DNA from: JALXCG01 sp026991065 [NCBI: Gemmatimonadota bacterium]
GTDB taxonomy: Bacteria; GCA-2686955
Direction: 5' to 3'
Assembly (NCBI GenBank): GCA_026991065.1
Contig: JALXCG010000708.1
Location: forward strand, 1 to 12,425
Length of the DNA stretch: 12,425 nucleotides
The notes under the pieces were generated by a model that was not told the origin of the DNA, made no database searches, and saw only the letters and a program-made list of their open reading frames with translations. Position numbers and translations under genes: made by a program. Below, in pieces: positions 1 through 6,864 of this stretch; position 1 is the stretch's first letter, and each line of letters begins with the position of its first letter.

Positions 1-1113
1 ATCCCCTCCAAGGATCTCAACCTGCAGAACCGCCTTCTGGCGGACCAGCTCGAGGCGGCATTCCGGCGCGTCGCCTATCAGGACAAGGCAACGCTGGGCC
101 GGGAACTGCGCGAATTCGAAAAGGAGTTCGCGGCGTGGATCGGCGTGGCGCATGCGCGCGGGGTTGCCAACGGCACCGATGCCTTGATCCTGGCCCTCGA
201 AGCCCTGGATATCGGCCCCGGGGATGAAGTCATCGTCCCCGCTAACACTTACGGCGCCAGCGTATTGGCCGTCGTCCGGGTGGGCGCGACGCCGCGCCTG
301 GTCGACCCCGATCCGGGCGACCATCTGCTCCACCCGGAGGCGGTGGAGCAGGCGCTCACGCCCCGCACGCGCGCCATCATGCCGGTCCACCTGTATGGCT
401 TGCCGGTGGCGATGGAGCGCTTGGAAGAGCTGGCCCGAGAGCGCGGCATTCTCATCATCGAAGATGCGGCCCAGGCGCACGGCGCGGCCGTCAACGGCAA
501 ACGCTGCGGCGCCTTCGGCGCCATCTCCTGCTTCTCCTTTCACCCCTCCAAGAATCTGGGGGCGATCGGCGACGGCGGCGCCGTCGTCACCCAAAGCGCT
601 GAACTCGATGCCCGCCTCGGCCGCCTGCGCGACTTCGGCAAATCGGGCAAATACGAGTGGGCGGAGCCGGGCCACAACTCGAAGCTGAACACCCTGCAGG
701 CGGCGTTCCTGCGGGTCAAGCTAAGCCAGGTGGACGCCTGGAACCGCCGCCGGCGCGCGCTGGCCCACCGCTACACGCAGCAGCTCGCCGACACCGGGCT
801 GATCCTGCCGCGGGAGCCGGATGATGGGCGGGTGCACTGCTGGCATCTCTATGTGGTGCGGGTCCCCCACGGGAAACGGGACGCGCTGCAGGCGGCGATG
901 GCCGACCACGGAGTGCGGTGCGGCATTCACTACCCGGTGCCCCCCCACCTGCAACCGGCATTTGCGGCGCAGGGCTGGCGTCCGGGCCAGTTTCCGGTGG
1001 CCGAGGAACTCGCCGCGCAGGTGCTGACGCTGCCCCTCTATCCGGAGCTGAGCGACACCCAGCAGGAGCGAGTCATTGAACTCCTTCGAGAGGTCTGCCA
1101 TGCACGCCTTTGA
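1..1113 (+). CDS. DegT/DnrJ/EryC1 family PLP-dependent sugar aminotransferase, 5'-partial
   Basis: This gene enters the window in frame at base 1. The visible 370 residues begin IPSKDLNLQN, which matches the usual N-terminal strand of the family, so probably only one or a few residues are missing. Family members transfer an amino group from glutamate or glutamine to a keto sugar or keto-cyclitol. Visible signatures are the GTDAL substrate/PLP loop, the EDAAQAHG motif whose Asp (about residue 155 of the fragment) pairs with the PLP pyridine nitrogen, and SFHPSKNLGA with the Schiff-base Lys at about residue 184, followed by GDGGAVVT. The KNLGAxGDGGAV form resembles enzymes that aminate C3 of dTDP-keto sugars (the DesV/QdtB/FdtB type), so a 3-amino sugar is the best guess, but the substrate is not established. 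The GTG at 145 is not the real start because conserved sequence precedes it. The last 14 bases overlap the next gene, suggesting translational coupling. Confidence 0.9.
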   Translation: MPSKDLNLQNRLLADQLEAAFRRVAYQDKATLGRELREFEKEFAAWIGVAHARGVANGTDALILALEALDIGPGDEVIVPANTYGASVLAVVRVGATPRLVDPDPGDHLLHPEAVEQALTPRTRAIMPVHLYGLPVAMERLEELARERGILIIEDAAQAHGAAVNGKRCGAFGAISCFSFHPSKNLGAIGDGGAVVTQSAELDARLGRLRDFGKSGKYEWAEPGHNSKLNTLQAAFLRVKLSQVDAWNRRRRALAHRYTQQLADTGLILPREPDDGRVHCWHLYVVRVPHGKRDALQAAMADHGVRCGIHYPVPPHLQPAFAAQGWRPGQFPVAEELAAQVLTLPLYPELSDTQQERVIELLREVCHARL

Positions 1114-2083
1114 CGCAACCACAACCGGAGCCCGGGAAGCCAGGATCGTCGAGGCTCTCAACGCCCGCTGGCACGGCAAGAACGTGGACCCGCCGAAACT
1201 CGCGTTCCCCATCAAATTGCAGATCCAGACCCAATCCTGGTGCCAGGCGAGCTGCGTCATGTGCCCCTATCCGGAGACCGCGAAAGAGGTCCCGATGGGA
1301 CGCATGTCGGAGACCCTTTTCGAGAAGATCATGGCCGAAGCGGGCCGGCACCCGGTTGAACGCATCAGCCTCTACCTGCACAACGAGCCGCTCCTCGACA
1401 AACGCTTGCCGGATCTGGTGGCGACCGCCGCGCGGCTGGTTCCCCATGCGGTGCGAACGCTCTTCTCCAATGGCGAGCTGCTCCACCTCGACACGCTTCG
1501 AAGCCTGGTCGCCGCCGGGCTCAATGAGATCAACCTGAGCATCAACGGCGGCGACCGGGAGACCTACGAAAGAACCAACCGCGGATTGCACTGGGACCGG
1601 GTGCTGGGCAACCTGGACGCGCTGCTCGCAGCCAAATCCCGCGGCGAGCTGCCCCGGCTCGAGGTCAAGATCGTTGCGGTCGACGCGGAGGGGGTCCCGC
1701 CTTCGGTGGCAAACCTGGCGCGGCGCTGGCCGGCGCACGCGGCGCGAATCTTCATCAAGCCAGTGACCAACCGGGCCGGCAATGTTGCGCCGCGGCGACA
1801 CGCCCCGGGATCGGCCGGCAGCGACAATCTACCGCGCCGACCACGCCCCTGCCAGCGGCCCTTTGTGAAAGCCTACATCGTGTGGAATGGCGACGTAATT
1901 CTCTGTAACTGCGACTGGCGCCGCGAAGTGGTGCTGGGCAATCTGGAGCACAGCTCACTGGAGGAGATCTGGCGCAACGCCGCCTACGAAGCCCTGCGCA
2001 AACGCCACTTGACGGGTGATCTGGCCGCCGGATCGATCTGCTCCCGCTGCGACTACCCCCTGCTCGCGGCCGAAGATGAGTGA
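1100..2083 (+). CDS. Radical SAM protein with SPASM-like C-terminal domain
   Basis: The 327-residue product has the radical SAM cluster motif CQASCVMC (Cys48, Cys52, Cys55), which binds the [4Fe-4S] cluster used to cleave S-adenosylmethionine. It is followed by HNEPLLD (around 94-100), the counterpart of the family's GEP motif. The C-terminal part has Cys251, CNC at 269-271 and CSRC at 314-317, a layout typical of SPASM/twitch domains that hold auxiliary Fe-S clusters. SPASM proteins include peptide-maturing enzymes and also carbohydrate or aminocyclitol enzymes such as BtrN and the NeoN epimerase. Given the aminotransferase and glycosyltransferase neighbours, a sugar or cyclitol dehydrogenation or epimerisation is the more likely role; this is inference. 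The ATG at 1100 is preferred over an upstream TTG (1076) because GAGAGG at 1088-1093 is well placed. It overlaps the upstream gene by 14 bases and the downstream gene by 8. No small precursor peptide gene is visible beside it. Confidence 0.88.
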   Translation: MHAFDATTTGAREARIVEALNARWHGKNVDPPKLAFPIKLQIQTQSWCQASCVMCPYPETAKEVPMGRMSETLFEKIMAEAGRHPVERISLYLHNEPLLDKRLPDLVATAARLVPHAVRTLFSNGELLHLDTLRSLVAAGLNEINLSINGGDRETYERTNRGLHWDRVLGNLDALLAAKSRGELPRLEVKIVAVDAEGVPPSVANLARRWPAHAARIFIKPVTNRAGNVAPRRHAPGSAGSDNLPRRPRPCQRPFVKAYIVWNGDVILCNCDWRREVVLGNLEHSSLEEIWRNAAYEALRKRHLTGDLAAGSICSRCDYPLLAAEDE

Positions 2084-3386
2084 CCGTTCACCGGTCCGCA
2101 TCGCCATCCTCGGCGGGTCGAGTGTGTCCACTCCGCTCTTGATCGAGGCGCTGGCCCACGCGCTGAGACAGGAGCAGTTTCCGCCGCTCCGACTCCGGCT
2201 CCACGGGCGCCACGACCGGCGGCTGGCGGCGGTGGCCGAGTATGGACGCCGTCGGTTGCGGGAGATCGCCCCCGCCGCGGATGTAGCCATCGAAGCCGGC
2301 ACCGCCCTGGACCGGGTTCTTGCCGGAGCCGACCTGCTGCTCTGCCAGGTCCGGCCCGGCGGTTTTGCCGGGCGCGCCCGCGACGAAGAGCTGGCCCTGC
2401 GCCACGGCGTTCCCGGCGATGAAGGGCTGGGGCCCAGCGGCCTCTCCTGTTTCCTGCATGGCCTGCGCACCATGGACCGGTTGCACGCGGCGATCGCGAA
2501 ACACGCTCCGCGGGTTCGCATGCTGCACATGACCAGCCCGCTGAGTCTCAACGTAGCGCGCGCCCGCAACCACTTCGGGCTGGACTGCGTGGGTGTCTGC
2601 GAACTCCCCGCGACCACCGCCGCGCGGGTTCGCGCTCACGTCGAGCCGCTCCTCGGCGTGGGGGAGCTTCAAGTGACACACGCCGGCACCAACCACCAGG
2701 GCTGGCTCCACCAGTTCCTGGATGGGGCGGGACGGGATCGCACGGCGGAAGTGATCGCCGCCATTCGGGATCCGCACCTGGTGCGCGTGGACCCCGCGGT
2801 GATCCGCCGCGAACGAGCGGTGCCGCTGCCCTACCTGCGTCTCTACTACCACACCCAGCGCGAGGTGTCGGCCCAGCGGCGGCGTCCGCTGCGCCGTGGC
2901 GAAGAGCTGCGCCGCTGGGCAGTTGAGCTTGAAACGGCCTATCTCGCCAGCCGGGGCGGTGCAATCGATCGGGTGCGCGCGCTCCTCGCGCAACGCCGGG
3001 TGGACTGGTATGAGGCCGGCACGGTTCCGGCGCTGCTGGCCTTTCTGCGGCCGAACCCCACCCCCGTCGCGCTCAATCTGCCGGGCCACGGAGCGCTGCC
3101 CGGAATCGCCCCGGCAGCGATCGTCGAGCTGCCCTGCAGTGCATCCCGGGCCGGAGTGCAAGCCCGGCCGGTGCCGCCGCTGCCGCCCGGTCCGGCGCGG
3201 CTGAACCGCCGGCTGGTGGCCTTCGAAGCCGCGGCCCTGGCCCTGGCGGATGCTCCGGATGAGCACCAGATCGCCGCCTGTCTTGACCGGCATCCACTGG
3301 TCGAATCACCAGCCCTGGCCGAGGCCATCGCGGCGGACCTGATGCGTTCGCTGCAGGAGAGAGAACCATGCGAGTACTCTTCGTAA
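2076..3386 (+). CDS. Divergent glycoside hydrolase family 4-like NAD-dependent protein
   Basis: This 436-residue protein matches the layout of family 4 glycosidases (6-phospho-beta-glucosidase and alpha-galactosidase type), which use NAD+ and a divalent metal to oxidise C3 of the sugar before eliminating the aglycone. It has an N-terminal Rossmann start IAILGGSS (9-16), the strand ADLLLCQVRPGG (85-96), RDEELALRHG (102-111), a DEGLGPSGL segment (115-123) where the family usually has QETxGxGG, VGVCELP (172-178) with the presumed metal-ligand Cys175, and AGTNHQGW (203-210) with the presumed ligand His207. The family's FTNP substrate motif reads MTSP (152-155), so the usual Asn is Ser. GH4 enzymes normally act in sugar catabolism, so finding one inside a transferase cluster is odd; it may act as a C3 sugar oxidoreductase. 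The start is ATG 2076, in an ATGAGTGA overlap with the preceding stop; an in-frame GTG at 2016 would lie deep in the preceding gene. It overlaps the next gene by 19 bases. Confidence 0.8.
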   Translation: MSDRSPVRIAILGGSSVSTPLLIEALAHALRQEQFPPLRLRLHGRHDRRLAAVAEYGRRRLREIAPAADVAIEAGTALDRVLAGADLLLCQVRPGGFAGRARDEELALRHGVPGDEGLGPSGLSCFLHGLRTMDRLHAAIAKHAPRVRMLHMTSPLSLNVARARNHFGLDCVGVCELPATTAARVRAHVEPLLGVGELQVTHAGTNHQGWLHQFLDGAGRDRTAEVIAAIRDPHLVRVDPAVIRRERAVPLPYLRLYYHTQREVSAQRRRPLRRGEELRRWAVELETAYLASRGGAIDRVRALLAQRRVDWYEAGTVPALLAFLRPNPTPVALNLPGHGALPGIAPAAIVELPCSASRAGVQARPVPPLPPGPARLNRRLVAFEAAALALADAPDEHQIAACLDRHPLVESPALAEAIAADLMRSLQEREPCEYSS

Positions 3387-4615
3387 CCAATCGCTACACC
3401 CCGATCGGCGGCGCCGAGAAGGATCTGGCGATTCATCTCGATGCACTCGCCAAGCATGGCCACGAAGGGCATGTGGCCACCTGCGAGCAGGTTCCGGCCC
3501 AGGAGTCGATCCACTACCTGCCGCCCCACATGGGCTTTCGCGATGCCCTGGAGGGGGCGCGGCGCGTCATCGACCTCGCGCGCCAAATCGACGCCGATCT
3601 GATCCATCTCTCCAATCTGACCGATTTCCTCGGCAGTCGCGCCATCGCGCCGATCGCCGCCGCCCTTCCGACCGTGTGGACCATTCAGGATGTGCGCCCC
3701 ATCTGCCACTCGGGGCAGCGCGTCGATCCCGCCACCGGCAAACTCTGCTACCGGCGCCAGGGGATTCGCTGCATCGGGCGGGGCTGCCGCGGCGCCATCC
3801 CACGGAGCGATCTGCAGCAGCGGGCGCGGGCCTGGGGCAACGCATTCATCGCTTCACGCACCATGCGTCAACTGGCGGGTGTCCTGGTCTACAGTGCCCA
3901 TTCCGGCCGCCTGCTCGAAGCCCACGGCGTCGACTCCGAGCGCATCCATGTGCTGCCGGAGCAGTGTCTGGTTCCAGGCCGGCTGGCGCCACCCGCGACG
4001 GCACCGGCGCCACCGACAGAGCCGACCACAGTGCTCTCGGTCGGGCGCCTGGACGACACCAAGGGCCAGGCCGACATGGTGCGGATCGCCGAGGCACTGG
4101 CCCATACCGACACCAGATTCGACATCGTGGGGGACGGTCCTCTGCTCCCGGCGATGCAGGCCGCAATCCGCGACAAGCAACTGGCGGACCGGGTGCGGCT
4201 GCTCGGCCGCCTCGACGACAGAGCCCTGGGGCAGCGCCTGGAGGCGGTCGGCATGGTGGCGATCCCCTCCCGCGTGATGGAAACCTTCGGGCGCATCGGC
4301 GTGGAAGCCAACATGGCGGGCCGGCCGGCGGTGACCTTTGACAATGGCGGCTGCCACGAGTGGCTCACCGACGGGAGCAATGGTCGCATCGTCCCATTTC
4401 GCGACCTTCAGGCGATGGCTCGGGTCATCGCCGAGCTGGCACGGGAACCGGACCGCGCCTATCGGATGGGCCTCGCCGGGTGGGAGCGACAACGCCACCG
4501 CTACACCGCGGAGGTGATGTACGAAGGCCTGATCTCCGCCTATGAAGCAGCAATCAATCAAAAGCGACGCGAGTTCGGGAAACCGGTGAACTCCATGGTC
4601 GCAACAACCAGATAG
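3368..4615 (+). CDS. GT4-family glycosyltransferase (GT-B fold)
   Basis: The product is 415 residues, normal for retaining GT-B enzymes of family GT4, which transfer a sugar from a nucleotide donor. The N-terminal acceptor domain opens with MRVLFVTNRY and the glycine loop TPIGGAEKDL (11-20). The C-terminal donor domain begins near VLSVGRLDDTKGQ and has the VGDGP turn and the EX7E signature in METFGRIGVEAN, with Glu305 and Glu313 contacting the donor. The acceptor domain carries a cysteine group (Cys113, 127, 135, 140) after TIQDVRP; similar Cys patterns occur in a GT4 subgroup with an HDxxxxCP-type motif, here with Gln in place of His. No signal peptide or membrane segment is seen, so it probably acts in the cytoplasm at the membrane face. 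The ATG at 3368 follows AGGAGAGAG at 3355-3363 and lies inside the end of the preceding gene. Sugar and acceptor are unknown. Confidence 0.9.
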   Translation: MRVLFVTNRYTPIGGAEKDLAIHLDALAKHGHEGHVATCEQVPAQESIHYLPPHMGFRDALEGARRVIDLARQIDADLIHLSNLTDFLGSRAIAPIAAALPTVWTIQDVRPICHSGQRVDPATGKLCYRRQGIRCIGRGCRGAIPRSDLQQRARAWGNAFIASRTMRQLAGVLVYSAHSGRLLEAHGVDSERIHVLPEQCLVPGRLAPPATAPAPPTEPTTVLSVGRLDDTKGQADMVRIAEALAHTDTRFDIVGDGPLLPAMQAAIRDKQLADRVRLLGRLDDRALGQRLEAVGMVAIPSRVMETFGRIGVEANMAGRPAVTFDNGGCHEWLTDGSNGRIVPFRDLQAMARVIAELAREPDRAYRMGLAGWERQRHRYTAEVMYEGLISAYEAAINQKRREFGKPVNSMVATTR

Positions 4616-4616
4616 C

Positions 4617-4622
4617 GAGGGA
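4617..4622 (+). promoter_or_regulatory. Ribosome binding site for the TTG-started aminotransferase
   Basis: GAGGGA lies between the TAG stop of the upstream glycosyltransferase (4613-4615) and the TTG start at 4626. The spacing is short (3 bases). An in-frame stop (TGA 4587-4589) with no ATG or GTG after it leaves the TTG as the only start that keeps the conserved N-terminus, so this site is the best candidate. Confidence 0.55.
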
Positions 4623-4625
4623 CCA

Positions 4626-5777
4626 TTGAGCAACTTCATTCCGGTCAATACGCCAAGTGTCGGCAAACCTGAGCTGGCTTACCTTCGGGAGTGCATAGAA
4701 ACCGGCTGGATCTCCTCTGAAGGAGCGTTTGTCGCTCAGTTCGAGGCAGCCTGGGCAAGCTACTGCGGCCGACAGTACGGCGTCGCGGTCAGCAGCGGCA
4801 CCAGTGCCCTGGAGGCCGCGGTCGCCGCCCTCGACCTGGAGCCGGGAGACGAAGTGATCCTGCCCACTTTCACCATCATCTCCTGTGTCCTGGCGATTCT
4901 CAAAGCGGGTGCAACACCGGTGCTGGTGGATGCCGACCCGGTCACTTGGTGCATGGACATCGACCAGGTGGAGGCCCGCCTGACTCCGGCCACGCGCGCA
5001 ATCATGGCGGTGCACATCTACGGTCACCCGGTGGAGATGACGCGGCTCTGCAATCTTTGCGAGCGCACCGGCGTCACCCTGATCGAAGACGCAGCCGAGG
5101 CCCATGGAGCCGAAGTGAACATGAATCGCGCAGCGACCCCGGCCGCGTGGCGGCGCTGCGGCAGCTTCGGCGCCATGAGCGCGTTCAGCTTCTACGCCAA
5201 CAAGATTGTCACCACCGGCGAGGGCGGGATGGTCCTGACCGACGATGCCGGACTGCGGGACCGACTGCGCGCGCACCGCGACCTCTACTTCGGTCGTCCG
5301 GACCGCTTCCGACACGAAGGAATCGGCGCCAATTTCCGCATGACCAATCTACAAGCCGCGGTCGGCCTGGCCCAGGTGGAACGGATCGACGCCCTGGTCG
5401 CCCGCAAGCGAGAGATCGGCGCCCGTTACACTCAGGCGCTGCGCGACCTGCCGGGGCTTGCCCTGCCGGCGGAACAGCCCTGGGCGAAAAATGTCTACTG
5501 GATGTACGGCGTGGTCCTGGATGAAGCGACAGATTTCGACGCGCGGCGATTCGCGGCGGAACTCAAAGCCGAGGGGATCGGCAGTCGGCCATTCTTCATG
5601 GGCATGCATGCGCAGCCGGTGCTGCGCGAGCGCGGCCTGTTTCGCGACGAAGCATACCCGGTGGCCGAGCGGCTGACGCGGCAGGGGCTCTACCTCCCCT
5701 CCGGAATTGCGCTCACCGACGCCGAGCTGAGCAGAGTTTGTGACACCATTCAACGCATCTTTCAGGGATGGAGATAG
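4626..5777 (+). CDS. DegT/DnrJ/EryC1 aminotransferase, perosamine-synthase-like subtype
   Basis: The product has 383 residues, a normal full length. The N-terminus FIPVNTPSVGKPELAYL followed by GWISSEG is characteristic of the perosamine synthase (RfbE/Per) branch, which aminates a 4-keto-6-deoxy nucleotide sugar. Other signatures are SSGTSALEAA (56-65), PTFTIIS (80-86), IEDAAEAHG (153-161; Asp155 binds the PLP ring nitrogen) and SFYANKIVTTGEGGMV with the Schiff-base Lys at 193. A stretch of about 15 residues between EAHGAEV and GSFGAMS looks longer than in typical relatives. The TTG start at 4626 is the only one that retains the conserved N-terminus. The subtype differs from the aminotransferase at the left edge, so the two probably act on different carbons or substrates. 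It sits 10 bases after one gene and 1 base before the next, an oxidoreductase. C4 amination is the subtype-based guess; the actual substrate is unknown. Confidence 0.9.
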   Translation: MSNFIPVNTPSVGKPELAYLRECIETGWISSEGAFVAQFEAAWASYCGRQYGVAVSSGTSALEAAVAALDLEPGDEVILPTFTIISCVLAILKAGATPVLVDADPVTWCMDIDQVEARLTPATRAIMAVHIYGHPVEMTRLCNLCERTGVTLIEDAAEAHGAEVNMNRAATPAAWRRCGSFGAMSAFSFYANKIVTTGEGGMVLTDDAGLRDRLRAHRDLYFGRPDRFRHEGIGANFRMTNLQAAVGLAQVERIDALVARKREIGARYTQALRDLPGLALPAEQPWAKNVYWMYGVVLDEATDFDARRFAAELKAEGIGSRPFFMGMHAQPVLRERGLFRDEAYPVAERLTRQGLYLPSGIALTDAELSRVCDTIQRIFQGWR

Positions 5778-5778
5778 C

Positions 5779-6864
5779 ATGAATACACCATTGCGAACCA
5801 TGCAGGTCGGTTGGGGATCCGCCGGCAGGCGACGCGGCCGAATCATCGCGGAGTCGGCGCTCGCCGAGCTGGTCTGCATTGTCGAAGCCGAAACCGTCGC
5901 AGCGGCCGAGAGCCCGGACACAGACGCCCCCAAGCGCCCGCCGGACACGCCTTGGCGCACCTCCCTGAAACGGGCAATCGCTGAGTTTCAGCCACAGGCT
6001 GCCATCATCTCCGCGCCCCATCATCTGCACCATCCGATGATGCAGGAGTGCATCGACGCCGGCATCCACGTTCTGTGCGAAAAGCCCGCCGGCGTCGGCC
6101 CCGCGGAGCTGCACGCCTGCGTGGATGCCGCGCACCGCGCCGGCCTGGTTCTTCAAGTGGCCGGCAACCACCTCTTCTTCCCCAGTGTCATCGCTCAACT
6201 CGAGTGGTTGCGCGACCGCCCGGCCGGCCCGCTCCGCGAGGCACAAATCCGCGTCGGTCACGGTCGCCTTCAGGCACTGCCCGCGTGGATGCGCGATGCC
6301 GGCCGGTCCGGTGGCGGCACCCTGAGAGACAATGGCTTTCATGGTGTTCTGCTCGCCACCAAAGCACTCGCACTGTTTGGAGATCGGATCCTGCGGACCC
6401 GCGCCAGTGCCGAGTTCCTGAATGGCGAATCCGCAGTCGATGTCGCAACATCCTGTCGCTTCACAACCGAACAAGGCGGTCGGATCGAGCTGAACTCGCG
6501 CTGGATCGGCGCCGAGCCCTACGAGTTCAAGGCACTCTTTCGCTGTGCCGACGGCGAAGTGGAGATCAACGGTCCCTGTGAGATCCGTTTCGCCGGCGCG
6601 GGCGAGCCCTCCCGCACCCGGACCTTGCACTCCGATGATCCAACCGCAAGCTGGCGCGAAGATACACTCTGTTTTCTGAACGCGATCCTCGGCCGGGGGG
6701 CCCCGAACGTCAGCGGTGCCGAGGCGCTGGAGTGCGCCCGCGTTGTGGAAGCCTCCTATGCAAGCCTCCGCGGTGGCGCGGGCGACGCAGTCGAGGTGGA
6801 GCGCGACCTCGCCCCGACCGCCACCAAGCCACAGTCTGAATCCGGAATGGGTGGACCCCAATGA
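5779..6864 (+). CDS. Gfo/Idh/MocA family NAD(P)-dependent oxidoreductase
   Basis: This 361-residue protein has the family's N-terminal Rossmann motif VGWGSAG (Gly11, 13, 16), the strand AAIISAPHHLHHP (74-86), and HVLCEKPAG with the catalytic Lys at 102. The substrate domain carries GGGTLRDNGFH (178-188), the usual site of the Asp/His pair (Asp184, His188). Members oxidise or reduce hydroxyls of sugars and cyclitols, for example inositol dehydrogenase, the C3 dehydrogenase WbpB, and NtdC of the kanosamine pathway. Pairing with a DegT aminotransferase one base upstream recalls those oxidise-then-aminate modules, but the substrate cannot be read from sequence. ATG 5779 is chosen over the in-frame GTG at 5740 because AGGGATGGAG lies just before it and the extra residues are not family-like. 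It overlaps the next gene by ATGA. The last ~20 residues are polar and probably disordered. Confidence 0.88.
   Translation: MNTPLRTMQVGWGSAGRRRGRIIAESALAELVCIVEAETVAAAESPDTDAPKRPPDTPWRTSLKRAIAEFQPQAAIISAPHHLHHPMMQECIDAGIHVLCEKPAGVGPAELHACVDAAHRAGLVLQVAGNHLFFPSVIAQLEWLRDRPAGPLREAQIRVGHGRLQALPAWMRDAGRSGGGTLRDNGFHGVLLATKALALFGDRILRTRASAEFLNGESAVDVATSCRFTTEQGGRIELNSRWIGAEPYEFKALFRCADGEVEINGPCEIRFAGAGEPSRTRTLHSDDPTASWREDTLCFLNAILGRGAPNVSGAEALECARVVEASYASLRGGAGDAVEVERDLAPTATKPQSESGMGGPQ

Noticed and set aside
145-147. GTG as the start of the first aminotransferase
   Set aside because: Conserved family sequence continues in frame upstream to base 1, so the gene is cut by the window edge.
2088-3293. 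401-residue open frame on the - strand opposite the GH4-like gene
   Set aside because: No recognisable domain; the + strand gene has clear motifs and operon junctions.
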